From Pelagihabitans sp963710535 (GTDB lineage Bacteria > Bacteroidota > Bacteroidia > Flavobacteriales > Flavobacteriaceae), in assembly GCA_963710535.1 (NCBI GenBank), contig CAVQAW010000008.1:310001-374000 (forward strand): 64,000 bases of DNA. Direction: 5' to 3'. Of the stretch, positions 33,980 to 42,139 are shown piece after piece (the first letter of the stretch is position 1; each line of letters begins with the position of its first letter). The notes beneath the pieces were generated by a model, which did no database searches, was not told where the DNA came from, and saw nothing but the letters and a program-made list of their open reading frames with translations. The translations under genes were made by a program, and so were the position numbers.

Positions 33980-36466
33980 ATGAAAAAACTGTTCCCGCTT
34001 GCCCTACTCCTCTTTACCCTAACAAACTTCGCTCAAGGTCCACAAGCGCAATCACCGATAAAAATTACGGGAACAGTATTGGACAATGATACAGGACAGC
34101 CCTTGGAGTATGCCACATTGGTATTGCAAAGTGTGGCAAATCCAGATAAAATCACCGGTGGTATCTCGGACGCCAATGGAAAGTTGGTAGTGGAAGCCGC
34201 CCCTGGCAACTATAACGTTAGCATAGAATACATTTCCTATAAGTCTGTAAAGTTTAGCAACCGCGACTTTACGAGCTCAACCGATTTGGGTACCATCAAA
34301 TTAAGTTTGGACGTGGCCCAATTGGAAGGGGTGGAAGTAGTCGGAGAACGGACCACGGTGGAAGTTCGATTGGATAAAAAAGTCTACAACGTCGGAAAAG
34401 ACCTGACCAACAGTGGGGCCAACATCAGTGATGCGCTCAACAACATACCATCGGTTACCGTAGACGTGGATGGGGTCATCAGCCTGCGTGGAAACGATAA
34501 CGTAAGAATTCTGATCAACGGAAGGCCCTCCGCTTTGGCGGGTTTTGGTTCTACCGATGCCTTAAGGCAGCTACCTGCCGATGCCATTGAAAAAGTGGAA
34601 GTCATCACCAGTCCCTCTGCCCGCTACGACGCCGAGGGAACAGCTGGAATCTTGAACATCGTACTGAGACAAGAAAAGACACTGGGCTTCAACGGATCGA
34701 TCAATACCAGTGTGGGATTTCCCATAGCCAGTCAAATCACTTCGAATGTCAACCTTCGCACTGATAAGTTCAATATCTTCAATACCCTTGGGTACACCTT
34801 TCGTGAGCCGCCTGGCAACGGGTTTTTCGACAATAGATATTTTGCGGGAGCCTTCGATCGGATCATCGAAGAAAGGGATATTGAGCGCAGGGACAAGGCC
34901 TTTAACGTCAATCTTGGCATGGAATACTTTCTGACCGAAAAATCTTCCCTGACCGGTAGTGTCTTCGGGCGCTTCTCAGATGAACAGGACGTTACGGCCA
35001 ACAACAGTGAGCGGTACGTTTTAGGGGAGGTAGATAGCCGTACCTTCCGAAGGGAACAGGAAAACGAAGATGATAATAACTATCAGGTTTCCTTAAATTA
35101 TACCAACAACTTTAATGATGAAGGCCATAAACTGACCACGGATTTTCAATATTCCTATGGGAAAGAAGATGTTCCTACCACCATCGTCGAGAACAATACC
35201 TTCCCAGACAACAGACTTCTTGCGAGTGAACGGGTTTTTGAAAATGAAGTGCAGAACGAATACTTGATACAGACCGATTATGTTTTGCCCATTGGGGATT
35301 CGCAGTTTGAAGCCGGTTTTCGGGGCGATTATGAAGAGACCATCACCGATTTTAAATTGGATACATTGAATCAGAACACCGGCCAATTTGAAATCAACCA
35401 AAACCTGACCAATACCTTTGCCTACGATGAAAATGTCACTGCCGTTTATACCCAGTACGGCGATAAATTTGGGGATTTTTCATTCCTATTGGGGCTCAGG
35501 TTGGAAAATACCCAATTGAAAGGTGCGGTCACCTCCGAATTCGATGCCGCTGCCCTGCAGGAATTATTGGGCGAAGAAGTCGCATTGAATTTTGACAAAA
35601 ATTATCTGGGCCTTTTCCCCACCTTGAACCTTATATATGAACTCAACGAAAAGGAAAATATTTCCTTAGGATATAACAGAAGAATAAACAGGCCCCGCGG
35701 TTTCTTTATCAATCCGTTTCCCTCCCGATCGAGTAGGACCAATGTTTTTCAGGGCAATCCAAATCTAAATCCGGCTTTTGCCAACGCCTTTGACATTGGG
35801 TACTTAAAAAGATGGGAGAAATTAACGCTTACCACCTCGGTATATTATCAAAAGGAGACTGATTCCTTTGAAAGGGTGCAGGAAGAAACGGGGGAAGTTA
35901 CAGCCGACGGCATCCGCATCATCAGATCCATACCGATCAATTTATCCGACAATGAGCGTATCGGTGCAGAAGCAGCGGTGCTTTACAATCCAGAAAAATG
36001 GTTGCGGCTCAACGGCAGTTTCAACTTTTTTCAGTTCAACAGCTCAGGATTTTTCAATGGGGTCGATTTTGGGGCCAAAAACGTGAGCTGGTTCTCTCGT
36101 TTCAGCTCCAAGGTTTCCCTTCCCGGCAAGGTAGACTGGCAGACCAATGCATTTTATCGCGGCCCATCACAAAACGCACAAACCGAAAATAAGGGCATCT
36201 TTTCATTGGATTTGGCCTTCAGCAAGGACGTTCTGGGCGATAATGCCACTGTATCATTGGCCGTGAGCGATTTATTGAACTCGAGAAGAAGGCAATCGTT
36301 TACCAGTACCCCGTTTTTTACATCGGACAGTGAATTCCAATGGCGTGAAAGACAGTTCACAGCATCGTTCATTTACAGGTTCAACCAGAAAAAGAAGGCG
36401 GAGAGGAACAACCAACGCAACGGCGGTGATGACGATGGTGAATTTGAAGGTGGTGGAGCAAAGTAG
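33980..36466 (+). CDS. Outer-membrane beta-barrel receptor with carboxypeptidase-regulatory-like domain
   Basis: This 828-aa outer-membrane protein has a signal peptide (MKKLFPLALLLFTLTNFAQG). A carboxypeptidase-regulatory-like domain spans about residues 27-110 (ITGTVLDNDTGQPLEYATLV). A TonB plug-like domain follows to about 230 (SDALNNIPSVTVDVDGVISL and VRILINGRPSALAGF). The rest is a large beta-barrel. This is the flavobacterial outer-membrane beta-barrel family related to TonB-dependent receptors; the ligand is unknown. The tail after the last strand is basic and then acidic/Gly-rich. The start at 33980 follows the upstream stop by one base and opens the signal peptide. Confidence 0.9.
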   Translation: MKKLFPLALLLFTLTNFAQGPQAQSPIKITGTVLDNDTGQPLEYATLVLQSVANPDKITGGISDANGKLVVEAAPGNYNVSIEYISYKSVKFSNRDFTSSTDLGTIKLSLDVAQLEGVEVVGERTTVEVRLDKKVYNVGKDLTNSGANISDALNNIPSVTVDVDGVISLRGNDNVRILINGRPSALAGFGSTDALRQLPADAIEKVEVITSPSARYDAEGTAGILNIVLRQEKTLGFNGSINTSVGFPIASQITSNVNLRTDKFNIFNTLGYTFREPPGNGFFDNRYFAGAFDRIIEERDIERRDKAFNVNLGMEYFLTEKSSLTGSVFGRFSDEQDVTANNSERYVLGEVDSRTFRREQENEDDNNYQVSLNYTNNFNDEGHKLTTDFQYSYGKEDVPTTIVENNTFPDNRLLASERVFENEVQNEYLIQTDYVLPIGDSQFEAGFRGDYEETITDFKLDTLNQNTGQFEINQNLTNTFAYDENVTAVYTQYGDKFGDFSFLLGLRLENTQLKGAVTSEFDAAALQELLGEEVALNFDKNYLGLFPTLNLIYELNEKENISLGYNRRINRPRGFFINPFPSRSSRTNVFQGNPNLNPAFANAFDIGYLKRWEKLTLTTSVYYQKETDSFERVQEETGEVTADGIRIIRSIPINLSDNERIGAEAAVLYNPEKWLRLNGSFNFFQFNSSGFFNGVDFGAKNVSWFSRFSSKVSLPGKVDWQTNAFYRGPSQNAQTENKGIFSLDLAFSKDVLGDNATVSLAVSDLLNSRRRQSFTSTPFFTSDSEFQWRERQFTASFIYRFNQKKKAERNNQRNGGDDDGEFEGGGAK

Positions 36467-36475
36467 AAAAGAAAA

Positions 36476-36498
36476 GGAGCCTAATGGCTCCTTTTTTT
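36476..36498. terminator. Terminator between the receptor and the 57-aa gene
   Basis: GGAGCC, TAAT loop and GGCTCC are followed by seven T on the plus strand, and an A-rich tract precedes the stem for the minus strand. It lies nine bases after the receptor stop and its T tract overlaps the stop codon of the convergent 57-aa gene. Confidence 0.75.
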
Positions 36499-36670
36499 AT
36501 GCGTCTCGAGCGGCACGCTTGGCCGCACGTTTCTGTTTAAACATCTCCATCAAATTCCCGAACAACCAATAAGGCACAACAAAGGTCAACAAAAATATCA
36601 TCAGCCAAAAACCTATGGTCAATATGGTCAAAAAGGCAAGAAATCCCAAATACTGATCGAATTCAAACAT
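36497..36670 (-). CDS. 57-aa small membrane protein
   Basis: This small gene encodes MFEFDQYLGFLAFLTILTIG followed by a second hydrophobic stretch (FWLMIFLLTFVVPYWLFG) and a basic end (MFKQKRAAKRAARDA). Two membrane helices with a positively charged cytoplasmic tail fit a real inner-membrane peptide. Support is its compact open frame and strong composition bias, not a recognised family. It converges on the receptor gene and the terminator stem begins directly past its stop. Confidence 0.7.
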   Translation of the reverse strand: MFEFDQYLGFLAFLTILTIGFWLMIFLLTFVVPYWLFGNLMEMFKQKRAAKRAARDA

Positions 36671-36791
36671 TTTTTATAATTTGATTCCACAAATATACTT
36701 TGAAAATGGCGAATCAGACAAATCTAATCCCAAAAAAAACCTTAGAATCCAATTTTCAAATCGGCGGTTCATAATTAATCCTTCAAACCAT

Positions 36792-36799
36792 TACCTTTG
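36792..36799 (+). promoter_or_regulatory. Bacteroidota -7 element for fumC
   Basis: TACCTTTG matches TAnnTTTG and lies 24 bp upstream of the ATG at 36823, for a leader of about 19 nt. The -33 region has no clear TTG. Confidence 0.5.
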
Positions 36800-36822
36800 T
36801 TTACCTATAAAAATGAACGATC

Positions 36823-38220
36823 ATGAACTTCAGAATTGAAAAAGACACCATGGGTACCGTTGAGGTCCCAGCCGATAAATATTGGGGCGCGCAAACAGAG
36901 CGTTCCAGAAACAACTTTAAAATCGGTCCATCGGCATCAATGCCCTTGGATATTATATACGGTTTCGCCTATCTAAAGAAAGCGGCAGCCTTCACCAATT
37001 GCGATTTGGGCGTGCTCACAAAAGAAAAAAGGGATTTGATCGCTAAGGTATGTGACGAAATACTGGCGGGTAAATTCGATGATCAATTTCCCTTGGTCAT
37101 ATGGCAAACCGGTTCGGGCACGCAAAGCAACATGAACGTGAACGAAGTGATTGCCAACCGGGCCCACGAAATTGCCGGAAATAAGATAGGAGAAGGCGAA
37201 AAAACGATACAGCCCAACGATGATGTTAACAAATCACAATCTTCCAACGATACCTTTCCCACGGGAATGCATATCGCAGCCTATAAAAAGATAGTGGATA
37301 CCACGATCCCCGGAGTGACCCAATTGAGGAATACCCTTCACAAAAAATCGCAGGAATTCGCCAAAGTGGTCAAAATAGGACGAACCCACCTGATGGACGC
37401 CACTCCCCTAACCCTGGGGCAGGAATTTTCAGGCTATGTGGCCCAGCTAGACCACGGACTTAAGGCCTTGAAAAATACCCTTGACCATTTGAGCGAAATG
37501 GCTTTGGGTGGCACAGCCGTGGGGACAGGACTCAATACCCCCAAAGGATACGACGTACTTGTGGCAAAATATATGGCATCGTTCACGGGCCTGCCCTTAA
37601 AAACCGCCAAGAACAAATTTGAGGCACTTGCTTCCCACGATGCGATAGTGGAAAGCCATGGGGCACTCAAACAATTGGCCGTATCACTCAACAAAATCGC
37701 CAATGATATCCGCATGATGGCTTCCGGTCCGCGTTCGGGAATAGGCGAAATCATTATCCCTGCCAATGAGCCGGGCAGCTCCATTATGCCGGGAAAAGTC
37801 AATCCCACCCAGTGTGAGGCCTTGACCATGGTCTGCGCACAGGTCATGGGCAATGATGTGGCCGTTACGATAGGCGGTACCCAGGGCCATTACGAATTGA
37901 ATGTATTCAAGCCGATGATGGCTGCCAATATATTGCAATCGGCACAACTGTTGGGCGATGCCTGCGTGAGTTTTGATGTCAATTGTGCGGTTGGCATTGA
38001 ACCCAATTTTGGGGTCATCAAACAATTGCTCAACAACTCCCTGATGTTGGTCACCGCCCTAAATACCAAAATCGGGTATTATAAGGCTGCGGAGATCGCC
38101 AATACGGCCCATAAGAATGGTACCACCTTAAAAGAGGAAGCCATCAATCTGGGTTATGTGACCGCGGAGGACTATGATGATTGGGTAAAACCGGAGGAAA
38201 TGGTAGGCGCAATGCTTTGA
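36823..38220 (+). CDS. fumC: Fumarate hydratase, class II
   Basis: FumC (465 aa) catalyses the reversible hydration of fumarate to malate in the TCA cycle. The fumarase/aspartase signature GSSIMPGKVNPTQCE is complete, with the catalytic serine loop; TGSGTQSNMNVNEVIANRA and GRTHLMDATPLTLGQEF are also present. Length is as expected for the cluster-free class II enzyme. It stands alone with its own promoter element and a strong terminator. Confidence 0.97.
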   Translation: MNFRIEKDTMGTVEVPADKYWGAQTERSRNNFKIGPSASMPLDIIYGFAYLKKAAAFTNCDLGVLTKEKRDLIAKVCDEILAGKFDDQFPLVIWQTGSGTQSNMNVNEVIANRAHEIAGNKIGEGEKTIQPNDDVNKSQSSNDTFPTGMHIAAYKKIVDTTIPGVTQLRNTLHKKSQEFAKVVKIGRTHLMDATPLTLGQEFSGYVAQLDHGLKALKNTLDHLSEMALGGTAVGTGLNTPKGYDVLVAKYMASFTGLPLKTAKNKFEALASHDAIVESHGALKQLAVSLNKIANDIRMMASGPRSGIGEIIIPANEPGSSIMPGKVNPTQCEALTMVCAQVMGNDVAVTIGGTQGHYELNVFKPMMAANILQSAQLLGDACVSFDVNCAVGIEPNFGVIKQLLNNSLMLVTALNTKIGYYKAAEIANTAHKNGTTLKEEAINLGYVTAEDYDDWVKPEEMVGAML

Positions 38221-38247
38221 AATTGAAAAGGGACAAAAATAAAAAAA

Positions 38248-38275
38248 GGGGCCATCGAAAACGATGGCCCCTTTT
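38248..38275. terminator. Bidirectional terminator between fumC and the coiled-coil gene
   Basis: GGGGCCATCG and CGATGGCCCC pair perfectly around AAAA, with seven A before and four T after the stem. It can serve both convergent genes. Confidence 0.9.
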
Positions 38276-38293
38276 AAGTTTAATGGACAGTGT

Positions 38294-39181
38294 TTATTTC
38301 AAGGTGAACTTGGAAGTACCCAATAACTTTAATTTGTCATCGTATACATTCACCATATAATTTCCTTTTTGAAACTCGCCAGCTGGCTTGTTGATATAAT
38401 CACAAACATCCAAAGAACGGTTTTCATAATAGAAGTTAGTGCCTTTACTGTAAGTTACAGAAGCACCGGAATCGGTTGATTTCGAATAGCTCTCTCCCAA
38501 CACATTTCCTTGTGGATCAAGCACCTCCATATAAAATTCCCTGTCACCGGCCTGTGCGATAACGTTATCGGCCACGGTAAAACAAATCTTGAATTTATCG
38601 GTTGCTTTTGCCCTTTGGGTTGAAACCATTTTACCAGTACCTCTTTCCTTCACCGCATCAACGGTAAACCTGGAAAGGTTCAAGGCAGATCCCTTTTCAA
38701 CCACATCGGCCAATTGGGTGTTCTGTACCACCAAAGAATCATTAAAAACAGTTTGCTTTGTCAACTCGGTGAAAGTACTGTCGCGTTGCATGGTGATCAT
38801 GGTATTCGACCTGGTCAATGAATCGACCCTTTTTAACAATTGCTCACGTTCCTGTGTCAAGACCGCAACTTGTCTTCTGTATCTTGAAAGTGTTGAAATA
38901 TCAGCTTTCATTGTTTTTACAGAATCGATGTATTTTGCGATGTTATCGCGAGCCGTTACCAATTCTTCGTTGGTGGCATTGCTCTCCAAAATAGCCTTGT
39001 CATATTCAGACTTTAAGCTATTGAGGTCTTCCATCACCAACTCCTTCTCTTGGGTAAGGGCCAATGTGGTCTTCTTTTTGTCTTGGTAAAGGCTTACGGT
39101 GTAAATGATGGTTCCTAATAGTACCACCCCTAGCAAACCGGCCAAAACTTTTAATCCGTTGTTGTTCTTTGTTTCAGTCAT
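38294..39181 (-). CDS. Membrane-anchored coiled-coil protein of unknown function
   Basis: This 295-aa protein has one N-terminal membrane helix (LKVLAGLLGVVLLGTIIYTV). A long coiled coil follows from about residue 35 to 165 (LTQEKELVMEDLNSLKSEYD, TQEREQLLKRVDSL). The C-terminal domain is probably a beta-sandwich (FKICFTVADNVIAQAGDREF, MVNVYDDKLKLLGTSKF). The layout suggests a periplasm-exposed protein anchored in the inner membrane. Flavobacterial relatives have been labelled chromosome-partitioning proteins, which nothing in the sequence supports. Function unknown. Confidence 0.85.
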   Translation of the reverse strand: MTETKNNNGLKVLAGLLGVVLLGTIIYTVSLYQDKKKTTLALTQEKELVMEDLNSLKSEYDKAILESNATNEELVTARDNIAKYIDSVKTMKADISTLSRYRRQVAVLTQEREQLLKRVDSLTRSNTMITMQRDSTFTELTKQTVFNDSLVVQNTQLADVVEKGSALNLSRFTVDAVKERGTGKMVSTQRAKATDKFKICFTVADNVIAQAGDREFYMEVLDPQGNVLGESYSKSTDSGASVTYSKGTNFYYENRSLDVCDYINKPAGEFQKGNYMVNVYDDKLKLLGTSKFTLK

Positions 39182-39347
39182 AGTGTAAAAAATTAATTGC
39201 TTTTTTAAATAATGTGATTGTTTGTATCCCTCTATATACGGTAAGGTTCCCCGTTTAGATTTTTTTAATCAAAATAATTCGTTCGGGCAATCCATGGAAT
39301 TACAAAAATCTTAACTTTAATCGCCTTTAACATTTCCATTCCCGAGC

Positions 39348-39815
39348 ATGTCGCTAAAAATTATTCCATTCACACCGCAGCATGCAGCGCGCTTCAGGGA
39401 CCTCAACCTCGAGTGGGTTCAACGCTATTTTTATGTGGAACCCATGGACAAAACCCTGCTCGAAAATTGTAAGGCAGCTATCCTCGATAAGGGCGGCCAT
39501 ATCTTTTTGGCACAGCTTGGCAATGACATTGTGGGCTGTTTTTCTTTTATCAAAATAAGGGAAGAGGAATATGAATTGGGGAAAATGGCCGTTGAGCCAA
39601 AATTTCAAGGCCATAAAATCGGTCAGGCCTTGATGCAATTTGCCATCGATTTCGCCCATGAGAACAATTGGAAAAAAATCAGCCTGTACTCCAATACCAA
39701 ATTGAACAATGCCATTTATATTTATCGCAAATATGGATTTAAGGAAGTGCCCCTTGAAAAGAATTTGCCCTATAATAGAAGTAATATTAAAATGGAATTG
39801 GTTTTGACATCATAA
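39348..39815 (+). CDS. GNAT-family N-acetyltransferase
   Basis: This 155-aa GNAT protein has the acetyl-CoA-binding motif MAVEPKFQGHKIGQALMQFA and the C-terminal NNAIYIYRKYGFKEVP typical of the fold. It would transfer an acetyl group from acetyl-CoA to an amine in the cytoplasm; the acceptor is unknown. It is followed after 34 bp by the MBL lipoprotein gene, which has its own -7 element. Confidence 0.9.
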   Translation: MSLKIIPFTPQHAARFRDLNLEWVQRYFYVEPMDKTLLENCKAAILDKGGHIFLAQLGNDIVGCFSFIKIREEEYELGKMAVEPKFQGHKIGQALMQFAIDFAHENNWKKISLYSNTKLNNAIYIYRKYGFKEVPLEKNLPYNRSNIKMELVLTS

Positions 39816-39831
39816 ATAATGAACAGAACCG

Positions 39832-39839
39832 TAACTTTG
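39832..39839 (+). promoter_or_regulatory. Bacteroidota -7 element for the MBL lipoprotein gene
   Basis: TAACTTTG is an exact TAnnTTTG match ending 11 bp before the ATG at 39850; the nearest TTG is 25 bp upstream, slightly far. The predicted leader is about six bases. Confidence 0.5.
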
Positions 39840-39849
39840 AACAAAAAAA

Positions 39850-40665
39850 ATGAAAAATATAAAAATTGTCCTAGTTGCCTGTTCTTTCCTTGTCATGGCT
39901 TGTAAAGATTCTGGGAAAAAGAAGGATGGTCACCCAATGGATGCTGCTCAAGTTTCAACATCGGTGATTTCTGAAGCTTCCGAAGTATCTTCGACCCCTG
40001 TAAAAATTATTCCCATAGAACATGCCTCGGCCGTACTTGAATGGGGCGGTGTAACCGTTTATATCGATCCCGTTGGCGGTGCAGCCGCCTTTGCCGGACA
40101 AAAACAGCCCGATCTCATATTGATCACCGACATTCACGGCGACCATTTTAGTCTTGAAACGCTGCAGGAACTGAATACCGCAAAGGCAAAAATAATGATG
40201 CCGCAAGCTGTGGCCGACCTAATGCCGGCAACATTTACCCCTGAAATAGATGTGCTGAACAATGGGGATGCCAAGGAACGATATGGAATCAATGTTGAGG
40301 CCATACCCATGTACAATTTAAGGGAGGAAGCCAAGGACTTCCATACCAAGGGCCGGGGAAATGGCTATGTTCTGAGCATGAACGGGGAACGTATCTATTT
40401 TTCAGGGGATACGGAAGACATTTCCGAAATGAGATCCCTAAAGAATATTGATAAAGCCTTTATGTGCATGAACCTTCCTTATACGATGACAGAGGAAAGT
40501 GCGGCCGCTGCCGTTTTGGAATTCAAACCCAAGCAAGTTTACCCTTATCATTATCGTGGACGACCCGATGTAAGCGATGTCGCGAAATTCAAGGCCCTGG
40601 TGAATGCGGGGGATCCCAAAATCGAAGTGGTGCAATTGGATTGGTACCCCAAAGAAAATTATTAG
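39850..40665 (+). CDS. Metallo-beta-lactamase-fold lipoprotein
   Basis: This 271-aa protein has a lipoprotein signal with lipobox at Cys18 (CSFLVMACKD), then an MBL-fold hydrolase domain. Metal ligands are visible in LILITDIHGDHFSLETL (the shortened xxHGDH form), and in YFSGDTEDISEM and VYPYHYRGRPDV. It resembles the UPF0173-type MBL hydrolases with an unassigned substrate. Its lipid anchor would place it in the periplasm or outer membrane. It precedes the M16 peptidase pair by 80 bp on the same strand. Confidence 0.88.
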   Translation: MKNIKIVLVACSFLVMACKDSGKKKDGHPMDAAQVSTSVISEASEVSSTPVKIIPIEHASAVLEWGGVTVYIDPVGGAAAFAGQKQPDLILITDIHGDHFSLETLQELNTAKAKIMMPQAVADLMPATFTPEIDVLNNGDAKERYGINVEAIPMYNLREEAKDFHTKGRGNGYVLSMNGERIYFSGDTEDISEMRSLKNIDKAFMCMNLPYTMTEESAAAAVLEFKPKQVYPYHYRGRPDVSDVAKFKALVNAGDPKIEVVQLDWYPKENY

Positions 40666-40745
40666 GGGTAAATGTAACAAACCACGACAATGAAAGTCCA
40701 ATAATGGAACAATACAAAAATTCATTAACCCAAATGGAAATTTAA

Positions 40746-42137
40746 ATGAAAATAGGTACATACGGTCTGGCTTTCGTATTGGGAGCCATCTGCTTGATGG
40801 GGTGTAAGCAAGGTGAAGTGAAAAAAGAGACGGCAGCACAGTTCAAGGTTCCCGTCGAGTATTATAAGCTAGACAACGGTTTAAAGGTAATTCTCTCCCA
40901 AGACAAGACGTCCCCCACTACCATTGTGGCGGTCTATTACAATATCGGCTTTCGCATCGAACCCAAAAATCGGACAGGCTTCGCACATTTGTTTGAACAT
41001 ATGATGTTCCAGGGATCCAAGAATTTGGGGAAAATGGAATTCGTGAAATTGGTACAGGAAAATGGTGGCATCCTCAATGGATCGACACGATTCGACTTCA
41101 CCAATTATTTTGAGATCGTACCCTCCCATAAATTGGAAACCATGCTGTGGGCGGAAGGGGATCGTATGCGGGGCCTGGATATTTCCCAAGAAAATCTGAC
41201 AAACCAACAAGGCGTGGTCAAAAATGAAGTCAAGGTCAACGTGCTCAACCAGCCCTATGGGGGCTTTCCCTGGCTGGATATGCCTCAATACGCCAACACA
41301 AATTGGAACAATGCCCATAATTTTTATGGGGACCTGAAGGATTTAGACTCCGCCAATCTGGAAGATGTCGACAGTTTTTTCAAAACTTTCTATGCACCCA
41401 ACAATGCTGCCCTTGCAGTAGTTGGCGATTTTGAGTTGGAGGAGACCAAGGCCTGGATCCAAAAATATTTTGGGGATATTCCTGCAGCGGTGCTTCCTCC
41501 TCAACCCGATATATCAGAACCCAAACAAACAGAGGAAAAATCATATATAAAGAACGATTCTTTGGCCAACAAGCCCGCGATTGCTTTGGCCTATCACATG
41601 CCGGCAAGAAATACGCCCGAATATTATGCCATGGGGCTTTTAGACCAGGTCTTGTTACAAGGCGATAACAGTTTGCTCGCGCAAAAATTGGAGAAAGAAA
41701 AGGGGTATACTTCCAAAGTCAGTGGTGGAATCAATTATCTGGGCAACATGTTCAATTACAAGGGTCCTATGCTTTGGATGTATGATTTGACCTACGACAA
41801 GGAAACCTCAAGGGAAGAAATTCTAAATGCGATAGACGAAGTAATGAAGGGCTTAAAAGGGAAGGTTTCCCAAGACATGATCGATAAGGCCATTGTTAAA
41901 ATTCGATCCCAATTGTATGATGATATCGGTGGCACCTTTGGTTTGGGCAGGGCCGATCTTCTGTGCAGTTTTGCGTTGTTCGATGACCGGCCGGAACGAA
42001 TCAACGAACTGGAAGAGGAATTCAAAAAAATTACCCCGGAAATTATTAACAAAACAATCGATGACTATCTGGTGGATACAAACAGAACCATCCTAACCAT
42101 TAATCCCCTTCTTGCCAGCAACGATAAAGCGCTATAA
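40746..42137 (+). CDS. M16-family zinc peptidase, catalytic subunit (lipoprotein)
   Basis: This 463-aa protein is an insulinase/processing-peptidase-like enzyme. The inverted zinc motif HLFEHMMFQG supplies His81, Glu84 and His85. A lipobox ends at Cys20 (ICLMGCKQGE), so it is lipid-anchored outside the cytoplasm. It contains one M16 N-terminal half and one C-terminal half, the size that forms heterodimers with an inactive partner, which is encoded two bases downstream. It would degrade or trim peptides in the periplasm; substrates unknown. Confidence 0.93.
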   Translation: MKIGTYGLAFVLGAICLMGCKQGEVKKETAAQFKVPVEYYKLDNGLKVILSQDKTSPTTIVAVYYNIGFRIEPKNRTGFAHLFEHMMFQGSKNLGKMEFVKLVQENGGILNGSTRFDFTNYFEIVPSHKLETMLWAEGDRMRGLDISQENLTNQQGVVKNEVKVNVLNQPYGGFPWLDMPQYANTNWNNAHNFYGDLKDLDSANLEDVDSFFKTFYAPNNAALAVVGDFELEETKAWIQKYFGDIPAAVLPPQPDISEPKQTEEKSYIKNDSLANKPAIALAYHMPARNTPEYYAMGLLDQVLLQGDNSLLAQKLEKEKGYTSKVSGGINYLGNMFNYKGPMLWMYDLTYDKETSREEILNAIDEVMKGLKGKVSQDMIDKAIVKIRSQLYDDIGGTFGLGRADLLCSFALFDDRPERINELEEEFKKITPEIINKTIDDYLVDTNRTILTINPLLASNDKAL

Positions 42138-42139
42138 CT

